Below are positions 1 to 5,066 of a stretch of DNA of 5,066 bases, piece after piece. How positions within the stretch are numbered: position 1 is the stretch's first letter; every line of letters starts with the position of its first letter. The translations under genes and the position numbers were made by a program. Source of the DNA: Gammaproteobacteria bacterium (GTDB lineage: Bacteria > Pseudomonadota > Gammaproteobacteria > UBA9214); NCBI GenBank assembly GCA_030599705.1, contig JAUVNM010000160.1, positions 1 through 5,066 of the forward strand. Reading direction: 5' to 3'. The notes under the pieces are model-generated. The model ran no database searches and was not told the DNA's origin. It saw nothing but the letters and a program-made list of their open reading frames with translations.

Positions 1-847
1 CGCCGGACAACAGTGTGGCATGCAGGTGACAGTGATCACCGGTTGGCAGCAGCACGAAGGTGCCGGTCCCCATGTTCACCCGGATGACGTGCGCACCCGG
101 TCGGCCCTGTGCATACAGGGCGGCCGTCTGGTCGCCATTGACCGCCGTCACCGGGATATTGCCGTTGCGCATATTGCCCCAGGCCGCGGTGATCGGCCGG
201 CACTCCGGCAGTATGTTGCGTGCGATACCAAACAGCCCAAGCAGCGTGTCATCCCAGTCGCCGGTGCGCAGGTTCCATAACAGGGTGCGCGAGGCATTGG
301 CATGGTCGATCCGGTTGGTCTGGCCTGCGAGCAGATGATGCAGCAGATAACTCGCCAGTGGCCCGACAACCAGCGTGCCCTGCCGGCAGGCCGCGGCTAC
401 GTCGGCGTTGTTATCCAGCAGCCAGCGCATCTTGCCGGCCCCGTAATGCGGCGACAGGTGCAGGCCGGTGCGTTGCCGGATATCCGGTTCGTGGGCTGCC
501 AGTGTGCTCAGCTGCTCCGCCGCGCGCGTATCCTGCCAGCTGAGGACCGGCGACAGGGCGCTGCCGGTGTCGCGGTCCCAGGCCAGCACACTGGAGCGCT
601 GGGTGGCGAGACCGGTTGCGGTAATCCGGGCAGGGTCGACTCCCGGCTCCCTGAACAGGTCTTCCATTACCGTGTGCAGCGAAGCCAGGATTTCGTCGGG
701 TGATTGCTCCACCTGCGTGCGGCTGTGGCGCTGCAGTGAAACCGGTTGCCGGGTGAGTGCAACCGGGCTGCCCTGTGCATCGAATACCGCGGCGCGGGTT
801 GAATGCGTCCCCTGGTCCAGCGCCAGTGTCAGGGCCTTGCCGGCCAT
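1..847 (-). CDS. FGGY-family carbohydrate kinase, N-terminal part (3' end beyond the window)
   Basis: Sugar or polyol kinase of the glycerol kinase/xylulokinase fold, a cytoplasmic ATP-dependent phosphotransferase. The reading frame is open from 847 to the left edge (282 codons; full members are about 500). Seen: N-terminal ATPase-fold motif LALDQGTHSTRAAVFD (residues 8-23), GLATQRSSVLAWDRDTG (79-95), SWQDTR (103-108), ANASRTLLWNLRTGDWDD (183-200), the GDQ triad with the expected catalytic base Asp239 (238-240), and the GTGTF loop (260-264) that starts the second domain. Start: I chose ATG at 847, seven residues before LALDQG as in glycerol kinases. A GTG at 871, overlapping the previous stop by 8 bp, is the alternative; neither has a clear Shine-Dalgarno. 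It follows the phosphodiesterase gene by about 16 bp, so it is probably the operon's third gene. Glycerol kinase's Arg-Glu is Arg-Ser here (84-85) and its pocket Tyr is His134, so the substrate is uncertain. Family assignment is firm. Confidence 0.92.
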   Translation of the reverse strand, partial: MAGKALTLALDQGTHSTRAAVFDAQGSPVALTRQPVSLQRHSRTQVEQSPDEILASLHTVMEDLFREPGVDPARITATGLATQRSSVLAWDRDTGSALSPVLSWQDTRAAEQLSTLAAHEPDIRQRTGLHLSPHYGAGKMRWLLDNNADVAAACRQGTLVVGPLASYLLHHLLAGQTNRIDHANASRTLLWNLRTGDWDDTLLGLFGIARNILPECRPITAAWGNMRNGNIPVTAVNGDQTAALYAQGRPGAHVIRVNMGTGTFVLLPTGDHCHLHATLLSG

Positions 848-863
848 GGTTACACGGGACTGA

Positions 864-1640
864 TCAGTCACGCCCGCTCGCGGCCAGTTTCGGGTCGTTC
901 AGCAACTGGCGGATGACGTTGGTCTCTACCAGTTCCATGCCGCGGTTTCCACAGGCCAGCACCTCTGCGGATGTGTTGATGGTGTAGACCGCCCAGCGCC
1001 ACGGACCCTGCCACAATGGTTCGGTCTCCGGCGGCAGGCGCTTGCGGTTGCAGAACAGGTAATCGGGTTGCAGTGCTGCCGCCCGTTGCCGGTTGTCCCC
1101 GGACCATGCGGGGATGACCCAGCCGACGGGCAGCTCGCAGGTCTCGCGACTATGGACCAGGGCGGCATAGTCGAAGGATATGAGTACGCACTGTGTTACT
1201 ACGCGTGCAAGATGTTCGAGGATCTGGTCAACGGCAGCGGCGGCACCGCGCGCCTCAACCGTTGCCAGTTTGATTTCAACAAAGGCTGTCACCCCGGGCC
1301 AGCGGGCCAGCAGATCGACAAACTCGTCGAGGCGGGCAATGCGCAGGTCGCTAAAGCGCTCACCAAACCGGTCCGCTTCGCCGGCCGGCAGGTCGCGAAT
1401 AGCCGGGTATGCGGTTGCCGTAATCAGGTGGTCCCGGCCGGTGACTTTCAGCAATGACGGGTCATGACTCAGTACCGGGACGCCATCCGCGGTGATCTGT
1501 ACATCGGTTTCTATATAGCGGGCCCCGGCGCTCAGCACGGCCTCGTAGCCGACCAGTGAATTCTCCGGCCAGGATTCCGGTTCCCCGCGATGGGCAATCA
1601 GTTCCGGATTCTTGCCGGGAACATAATTGATTTTATTCAA
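864..1640 (-). CDS. Glycerophosphodiester phosphodiesterase (GDPD) family protein
   Basis: Metal-dependent hydrolase. Family members cut glycerophosphodiesters into sn-glycerol 3-phosphate and an alcohol. The 258 residues are close to E. coli UgpQ (about 247), and there is no signal peptide, so it is probably cytoplasmic like UgpQ rather than periplasmic like GlpQ. Seen: IAHRG (residues 15-19) with catalytic His17, PENS (25-28), the metal ligands in YIETD (Glu44, Asp46), SHDP with the second catalytic His59 (58-61), and the barrel motif FVEIK (Glu122, Lys124). The C-terminal VYTINT (near 217) and MELVETNVI (near 235) fit the last barrel strands. All catalytic positions are intact. Start: the only usual start codon ahead of His17 is TTG at 1640, with AAGG nine bases upstream; no ATG or GTG is available. 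It lies 45 bp after the radical SAM gene, in the same frame, and just ahead of an FGGY kinase. The exact diester substrate cannot be told from sequence. Confidence 0.93.
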   Translation of the reverse strand: MNKINYVPGKNPELIAHRGEPESWPENSLVGYEAVLSAGARYIETDVQITADGVPVLSHDPSLLKVTGRDHLITATAYPAIRDLPAGEADRFGERFSDLRIARLDEFVDLLARWPGVTAFVEIKLATVEARGAAAAVDQILEHLARVVTQCVLISFDYAALVHSRETCELPVGWVIPAWSGDNRQRAAALQPDYLFCNRKRLPPETEPLWQGPWRWAVYTINTSAEVLACGNRGMELVETNVIRQLLNDPKLAASGRD

Positions 1641-1685
1641 CAGGTGCGGCCTTGATAGAGCACTAGATGGTTGAACAAAAGAGTC

Positions 1686-3074
1686 TCATAATGAGGTGAG
1701 CTGTTCGCAGGTGGGCTCGGCACAGCAGTACCAGTTCTCGGACAGGCGCGGGGCCGGCTTGCCGGCGCAATCGTCCGGCAGGGGCGGCACCTCGAGTCCG
1801 GATGCCTCGTGTGCGAGTTCCCGGATGCCCTGGAAGATGGCCTGGCGGCCATGTCCCTGCTCCTCTGCCGTGAATACCCATGACTGGATGTCCCGCTGCA
1901 GGGCATCAACGCGCGGGTCCGGGTTGGCCCAGCGGTAACCCAGTAATTTCGGGTCAAAGTCAGCGAGCGTGCTGGCGAGGTTGTCCAGCTTTAATAGATA
2001 CGAGCCCTGCGGAATCAACAGCCGGATGGACAGCTGCACCGGCGCCACGCACTCGATCAGTTGCAGGTCGATGATGGATTGCAGGAGTTCGCGATAACCT
2101 TCCAGGGTTGTCCACGGCGTGAAGGCGACAAACGTCGGCAGCAGGTCAATCCCCGTCTCCCGAAGGAATGCCAGCGCCTGTACAAAATCTGCACGGGTAT
2201 GTCCCTTGTCGAGATAGTCCAGGATGGTGTCGTCCACGGCCTCGACCGCGGAAATTATGAACAGGCAGCCGGTCTCCCGGAGTACGCGGATTTCATCGGG
2301 ATGCTTGACGATGTGCTCTATCTTGATGGTGGCGTCGTAGGTGACGTCCGGAAACCCGTCATGCAGTGCGCGTACGATTTTCAGCGCATGCCCTGGCCCG
2401 TTGAAAAAGTCCGGGTCACCAAAGGAAATGTGCCGGGCCCCTGCGGCGACCTGCCCGCGAATGTCCTCCAGTACGATGTCCTTCGGGATCACCCGGAACT
2501 TGCCCTGGTAGACGGGCACCACGGGACAGTGCCGGCAGAAGTACTTGCAGCCACGCGTCGATTCGGCAAAACCGACCGTGCGGTTCTCCCCGCCCGGCAG
2601 TACCAGCTTTGCATAGTTTGCAAGCGACGGCAGGCCGGAACGGTCCGGCAGCACGAAATTGATTTTGTCGAGACACACAGACGGACCGGCCTGCACACCC
2701 GTGTCGCCGTCCATGAGGCGTTTTGCCAGCGACACCAGGCCGGGTTCGAACTCGCCGCCGAATACGGTTCTCACCCCGAGTGAACGAAACAGGTCAGCGT
2801 TCATCGGTGCGTACAGTCCGTAGATGCACAGCTCCGCCTGCGGGGCGAATGCCTTTATTTTCGGTAGCGCTTCCAGTGCGATCCGGGTGGCTGTGTGCAT
2901 GGCGACATAGATGGCCACCAGACCGGCGCCTTCGAACAGCGTTGCCTCGAGTTTCTGAATGGACAGGTCACAACAGTGGACCTCGCAGCCGACCTGCTTC
3001 AGCCACGCGGCCGGCTGCGCCAGCCCGAAGGGCTGACGACCAAGCTCGTATGGATTGATGAGAATAATCTTCAT
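1686..3074 (-). CDS. Radical SAM enzyme with B12-binding-like N-terminus and CCAEP C-terminal tail
   Basis: A 462-residue radical SAM enzyme, expected to use a [4Fe-4S] cluster to cleave S-adenosylmethionine and start radical chemistry. Residues 1-120 look like a Rossmann-type B12-binding-like domain (MKIILINPYELGRQPFGLAQ at the start), but I see no DxHxxG cobalamin ligand motif. The cluster motif CKYFCRHC is Cys176, Cys180 and Cys183 (CxxxCxxC), preceded by ESTRG. FGDPDFFNG (218-226) fits a barrel strand, and Glu278 in SAVEAVDD fits another. The C-terminus reads WYCCAEPTC (448-456), with extra cysteines at 436, 450, 451 and 456. I recall this tail as diagnostic of the 'CUAEP/CCAEP-tail radical SAM (seleno)protein' family, in which the second Cys can be selenocysteine; here it is encoded by TGT, so this is the cysteine form. 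Substrate unknown. Start ATG at 3074 gives MKIILINP, a normal domain start, but no Shine-Dalgarno is visible. First gene of the minus-strand operon, behind an AT-rich promoter region. Confidence 0.93.
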   Translation of the reverse strand: MKIILINPYELGRQPFGLAQPAAWLKQVGCEVHCCDLSIQKLEATLFEGAGLVAIYVAMHTATRIALEALPKIKAFAPQAELCIYGLYAPMNADLFRSLGVRTVFGGEFEPGLVSLAKRLMDGDTGVQAGPSVCLDKINFVLPDRSGLPSLANYAKLVLPGGENRTVGFAESTRGCKYFCRHCPVVPVYQGKFRVIPKDIVLEDIRGQVAAGARHISFGDPDFFNGPGHALKIVRALHDGFPDVTYDATIKIEHIVKHPDEIRVLRETGCLFIISAVEAVDDTILDYLDKGHTRADFVQALAFLRETGIDLLPTFVAFTPWTTLEGYRELLQSIIDLQLIECVAPVQLSIRLLIPQGSYLLKLDNLASTLADFDPKLLGYRWANPDPRVDALQRDIQSWVFTAEEQGHGRQAIFQGIRELAHEASGLEVPPLPDDCAGKPAPRLSENWYCCAEPTCEQLTSL

Positions 3075-3125
3075 ATATTACATGTAGTTACAATATATTT
3101 ATATAATTCACATGACATGAATTTT
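3075..3125. promoter_or_regulatory. AT-rich divergent promoter region
   Basis: The bases just upstream of the radical SAM gene are very rich in A and T, against GC-rich flanks, as expected for a promoter. On the minus strand the best pairing I find is TTCATG (3121-3116), an 18-bp gap, then TATATT (3097-3092). This would start transcription about 10 bases before the ATG, and TATAAA at 3103-3098 is an alternative -10. On the plus strand there is a perfect TATAAT at 3102-3107 that could serve the membrane-protein and rnd genes, but no good -35 sits 16-18 bp ahead of it. The hexamers were located by eye, so the region is more reliable than any single box. Confidence 0.4.
3105..3123. promoter_or_regulatory. 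19-bp near-palindrome, possible operator
   Basis: AATTCACATGACATGAATT is symmetric about 3114, with 7 of 9 base pairs matching between the half-sites (arms AATTCA and TGAATT). It overlaps the candidate minus-strand -35 and the plus-strand TATAAT, which is where a repressor or activator of the divergent genes would bind. No regulator gene is in the window. The surroundings are AT-rich, so chance symmetry is possible. Confidence 0.3.
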
Positions 3126-3292
3126 GTCTGGGTGTTGCGTCATGCGAGCCCGGGCTGTTACCTGTCTTACAGCTTCATTGTAATCGCATTATGCGCTTTC
3201 CGCGACACGCCTGGCCGGTTCGCAGCAGTTAGTGCAGGTACTGTATGCCGTGTAAGATCCGGGCACATCAACTGAATAGAAGGAACCGCCGG
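3126..3292 (+). other. Rest of the divergent intergenic region, no gene seen
   Basis: About 170 bp between the AT-rich promoter block and the membrane-protein gene. No convincing small ORF or RNA gene is visible. A TGTAAT hexamer at 3179-3184 could be a -10 for the plus-strand genes but lacks a matching -35. AGCCCGGGCT at 3147-3156 is a perfect 10-bp palindrome of unknown meaning. If transcription starts near the TATAAT at 3102-3107, this would be a leader of roughly 180 bases. Confidence 0.4.
3278..3284 (+). promoter_or_regulatory. Ribosome binding site that fixes the membrane-protein start
   Basis: AGAAGGA lies eight bases before the ATG at 3293, a near-ideal Shine-Dalgarno and spacing. 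It decides for 3293 over the in-frame ATG at 3245, which would add a basic 16-residue extension, has no such site, and does not fit the protein's family-like start MAKKG. Confidence 0.85.
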
Positions 3293-3715
3293 ATGGCGAA
3301 AAAAGGGATCACCTGGGTTGGATATTTACTGCGGTATACTGTTGCCGTGGTGCTGGTGTTTGCAAGCTACAACCCGCGCTACTCCTATTTTCACTGGTTT
3401 CGGGACATGCTGCCCGGTATCGATCCGCTGGTAATCTTTGCCGGCGTGGTGCTGCTGATCGGCTGGACCATCTTCCTGCGTGCCACCATCCGCTCGCTGG
3501 GTGCGTTCGGGTTGCTGCTGGCGTTTGCCTTTTTCGGTACCTTCATCTGGATGCTGATCTACTGGGACTGGGTTTCGGTCGACAGTTTCACGGCGGTTAG
3601 CTACCTGGTGGAAATCGTCCTCAGCGGGGTGCTGGGCACCGGGATTTCCTGGTCGCATATCCGGCGCCGCATGACCGGGCAGATCGATGTCGATGAAGTG
3701 GACGGCGACATCTAG
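3293..3715 (+). CDS. DUF6524-like small integral membrane protein
   Basis: A 140-residue hydrophobic protein with four predicted membrane helices at about residues 8-25, 43-64, 70-91 and 99-121. Both termini are probably cytoplasmic: the start is basic (MAKKG) and IRRRM follows the last helix. The short tail is acidic (DVDEVDGD). Recognisable stretches are YNPRYSYFHWF (26-36) after helix 1, VVLLIGWTIFLRATIRSLG (52-70) around helix 2, and the Trp-rich end of helix 3 (FIWMLIYWDW). From memory this pattern, with a SYFHW segment and a FLRAT-RSLG turn, fits the uncharacterised DUF6524 family of proteobacteria; the function is unknown. The start at 3293 is supported by a strong ribosome binding site. 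It ends 39 bp before rnd, so the two genes are probably co-transcribed, though I know of no functional link. Confidence 0.9.
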   Translation: MAKKGITWVGYLLRYTVAVVLVFASYNPRYSYFHWFRDMLPGIDPLVIFAGVVLLIGWTIFLRATIRSLGAFGLLLAFAFFGTFIWMLIYWDWVSVDSFTAVSYLVEIVLSGVLGTGISWSHIRRRMTGQIDVDEVDGDI

Positions 3716-3754
3716 TCGTTACATCAACGCTGACCACTTCGATACACAACACGC

Positions 3755-4915
3755 ATGTCTGCCAATTCAGATTTCCTGTATATCGATTCTGCTGCTGAAC
3801 TGGAAGCACTGTGCGGACAGTTGTCCGGTGCGCCGTGGATGATGCTGGACACGGAGTTTCTGCGCGAGAAGACCTATTACCCGAAACTCTGTCTGCTGCA
3901 GGTGGCTGTGCCCGGCGTCGTCGCCTGTGTGGATCCGCTGGCCATTGAAGACATTTCCCCGTTGCTGGATGTTATTTACGACGCGAACATCACCAAGGTC
4001 ATGCATGCGGCGCGCCAGGACATGGAAATCCTCTACCACCTGCGTGGTACCTTGCCTGCCCCCGTCTTTGATACCCAGGTTGCGGCCCTGCTGCTGGGGT
4101 TTCCCGACCAGGTGGGTTATGGCACGCTGGTGAGCGAGCTTCTCGGGGTGACGCTCGACAAGCTGCATACCCGGGCGGACTGGTCACGGCGTCCGCTGTC
4201 GCCAGAGCAGGTCCGCTATGCCGCCGATGATGTGGTCTACCTCGCGCAGGTCTACGAACGGCTGGTCGAGCGGCTGGATGAGCTCGACCGGCTGGACTGG
4301 CTGAGCGGGGATTTCGAGCGGCTTGTCCAGCCGGAGCTGTACAGTAATCCCCCGCAACTGGCCTGGCTCAAGGTGCGTGGCATCAACCGGATCAAGGGTG
4401 CGAGCCTGTCCGTATTGCAGGCGCTGGCGGGCTGGCGCGAGTCGCTGGCGCAGCAGCTCGACCGCCCCAGGGGCTGGATGCTGCGCGATGACGTGCTTGT
4501 GGATATCGCCCGGCACCTGCCCGGGAACCTTGCGGCGCTCGGCAAGATCCGCGGGCTGAATGAACGGGTCGTCAGCAGGAACGGTGAACAGTTGCTTGGC
4601 CTGATTGCCGAAGCCCGCGATCGGGAACCCGAACCCCTGCCCGCAAGCGGTCTGCGCAAGCGTCTGAAGCCGGAGCAGGATGCACTGGTGGATGCATTAA
4701 TGGCCGTGGTGCGTCTGTGTGCGCTGGAGAATTCCCTCAACCCGGCGGTGCTTGCATCGCGCAAGCAGCTGGAGTCAGTCGTTGCCGGAAATCGGGACAC
4801 CGAGGTCATGCAGGGCTGGCGCAGGAAGCTTGCGGGCGAGCGCCTGCAGGCGTTGCTGGATGGTGAGCTGGCACTGAAAGTTTCTGCAGGGAAATTAAAT
4901 CTTGTGAATTTGTAG
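3755..4915 (+). CDS. rnd: Ribonuclease D
   Basis: A 3'-to-5' exoribonuclease that trims tRNA precursors and other small stable RNAs in the cytoplasm. It has 386 residues against about 375 in E. coli. All DEDDy catalytic positions are present: Asp32 and Glu34 in MLDTEFLRE (Exo I), Asp89 in HAARQDMEIL (Exo II), and Tyr155 and Asp159 in RYAADDVVYL (Exo III, the Tyr form). The DTQVAA segment (106-111) and the LDKLHTRADWSRRPLS segment (134-149) are typical of the family. The exonuclease domain (about 5-170) is followed by an HRDC domain (about 210-290, containing GWRESLAQQLDRPRGWMLRDD) and a second helical HRDC-like domain to the C-terminus. The ATG at 3755 is the only start after an in-frame stop at 3731. 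It has no visible Shine-Dalgarno, so translation may be weak or coupled to the gene upstream. The protein appears complete and functional. Confidence 0.97.
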   Translation: MSANSDFLYIDSAAELEALCGQLSGAPWMMLDTEFLREKTYYPKLCLLQVAVPGVVACVDPLAIEDISPLLDVIYDANITKVMHAARQDMEILYHLRGTLPAPVFDTQVAALLLGFPDQVGYGTLVSELLGVTLDKLHTRADWSRRPLSPEQVRYAADDVVYLAQVYERLVERLDELDRLDWLSGDFERLVQPELYSNPPQLAWLKVRGINRIKGASLSVLQALAGWRESLAQQLDRPRGWMLRDDVLVDIARHLPGNLAALGKIRGLNERVVSRNGEQLLGLIAEARDREPEPLPASGLRKRLKPEQDALVDALMAVVRLCALENSLNPAVLASRKQLESVVAGNRDTEVMQGWRRKLAGERLQALLDGELALKVSAGKLNLVNL

Positions 4916-5066
4916 GAGCGGGCTGAAGGTGAGGCGCTTGCGCCGACAAGGTGAGCTTGCGAGAGGGTGGCCTGGTCCAGAAGCTGCCCTGGGGCATGCC
5001 CGCGAACACGGTTTTCCCGACACCCAATTCGCCAGGGAATCTGTTCCCGGCCGGGGGCCGGTCCTA
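4913..5066. repeat. Palindrome-rich intergenic element resembling a REP/BIME repeat
   Basis: The 151 bp after rnd hold no recognisable gene. The block opens with TAGGAGCGG (4913-4921, beginning at the rnd stop codon). It closes at the window edge with CCGGTCCTA (5058-5066), the reverse complement of TAGGACCGG, so the ends are an inverted repeat matching at 8 of 9 positions. Inside are GGCGCTTGCGCC (4933-4944), GGGCATGCCC (4992-5001), the hairpin GGGAA-TCTG-TTCCC (5035-5048), and CCGGCC-GGG-GGCCGG (5047-5061). From memory, TGTAGGAGCGGGC together with TCCTACA is the signature of abundant intergenic palindromic repeats in gammaproteobacteria such as Pseudomonas. No T-tract follows any hairpin, so a classic terminator is not supported. 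The right end may lie beyond the window. Confidence 0.45.
4926..4961 (+). repeat. Imperfect tandem pair of a 14-17 bp unit
   Basis: AAGGTGAGGCGCTTGCG (4926-4942) recurs as AAGGTGAGCTTGCG (4948-4961), identical except that the second copy lacks one GCG triplet. The copies are 22 bp apart, start to start. This looks like a small local duplication inside the intergenic element after rnd; no function is implied. Confidence 0.6.

Noticed and set aside
1655..1688. Selenocysteine insertion element after the radical SAM TGA
   Set aside because: Only very short, interrupted pairing is seen after the TGA, and the known Sec position of the family is in the CUAEP motif, which here is coded by TGT.
2061..2783. 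A 240-codon open frame on the plus strand, opposite the radical SAM gene
   Set aside because: It lies wholly antisense to a gene with clear motifs, its translation shows no domain, and GC-rich coding DNA often leaves such open antisense frames.
3147..3156. Perfect palindrome AGCCCGGGCT as an operator
   Set aside because: Ten GC-rich bases are expected often by chance, and it does not sit at a recognisable promoter.
3245..3292. Longer N-terminus for the membrane protein from the ATG at 3245
   Set aside because: The extension is basic and unlike the family start, while AGAAGGA sits at ideal spacing before the ATG at 3293.
4252..4809. A 185-codon open frame on the minus strand, opposite rnd
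   Set aside because: The translation is a Ser/Arg-rich low-complexity string typical of a shadow frame, inside the well-supported RNase D gene.
4933..5048. Rho-independent terminator for rnd
   Set aside because: Several GC-rich hairpins exist (4933-4944, 5035-5048), but none is followed by a run of T.
4929..5066. A frame open to the right edge from GTG at 4929, behind GGAG
   Set aside because: The 46 codons give an Arg/Gly/Pro-rich sequence I cannot recognise, and the DNA is better explained as a palindromic repeat. Sequence beyond the window could overturn this.

Overview
The window comes from a GC-rich bacterial chromosome, most likely a gammaproteobacterium. The main pointers are an RNase D with the DEDDy plus HRDC layout, a small four-helix membrane protein of the DUF6524 type directly upstream of it, and GC-rich codon use. 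No rRNA, tRNA, CRISPR array, transposase or integrase is visible, and I cannot name the genus.

Left half (1-3074) is a head-to-tail group of three genes on the minus strand. In transcription order they are a 462-residue radical SAM enzyme ending in a Cys-Cys-Ala-Glu-Pro tail, a glycerophosphodiester phosphodiesterase (GDPD) domain protein, and an FGGY-family carbohydrate kinase that runs off the left edge. The gaps are 45 bp and about 16 bp (or an 8-bp overlap if the kinase uses an upstream GTG), so the three are probably one operon. The tail matches what I remember as the 'CUAEP/CCAEP-tail radical SAM (seleno)protein' family, whose substrate I do not know. The kinase departs from glycerol kinase at two sugar-contacting positions, so its substrate may not be glycerol.

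Centre (3075-3292) is a divergent intergenic region. Its left third is strikingly AT-rich and carries a 19-bp near-palindrome, and it probably drives the minus-strand operon and perhaps the plus-strand pair.

Right half (3293-4915) has two plus-strand genes, the DUF6524-like membrane protein and rnd (RNase D, tRNA and stable-RNA 3' processing), 39 bp apart and probably co-transcribed. After rnd, 4916-5066 holds no recognisable gene. It is dense in short palindromes and is bracketed by an inverted TAGGA(G/C)CGG motif, which resembles a degenerate REP/BIME-type intergenic repeat.

The best candidate for something undescribed is the trio radical SAM (CCAEP tail) - GDPD - FGGY kinase. It looks like a small pathway for modifying or salvaging a phosphodiester-linked polyol or sugar, but that is inference. 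One oddity is that the radical SAM gene and the GDPD gene lie in the same reading frame, separated only by one TGA and 15 open codons.
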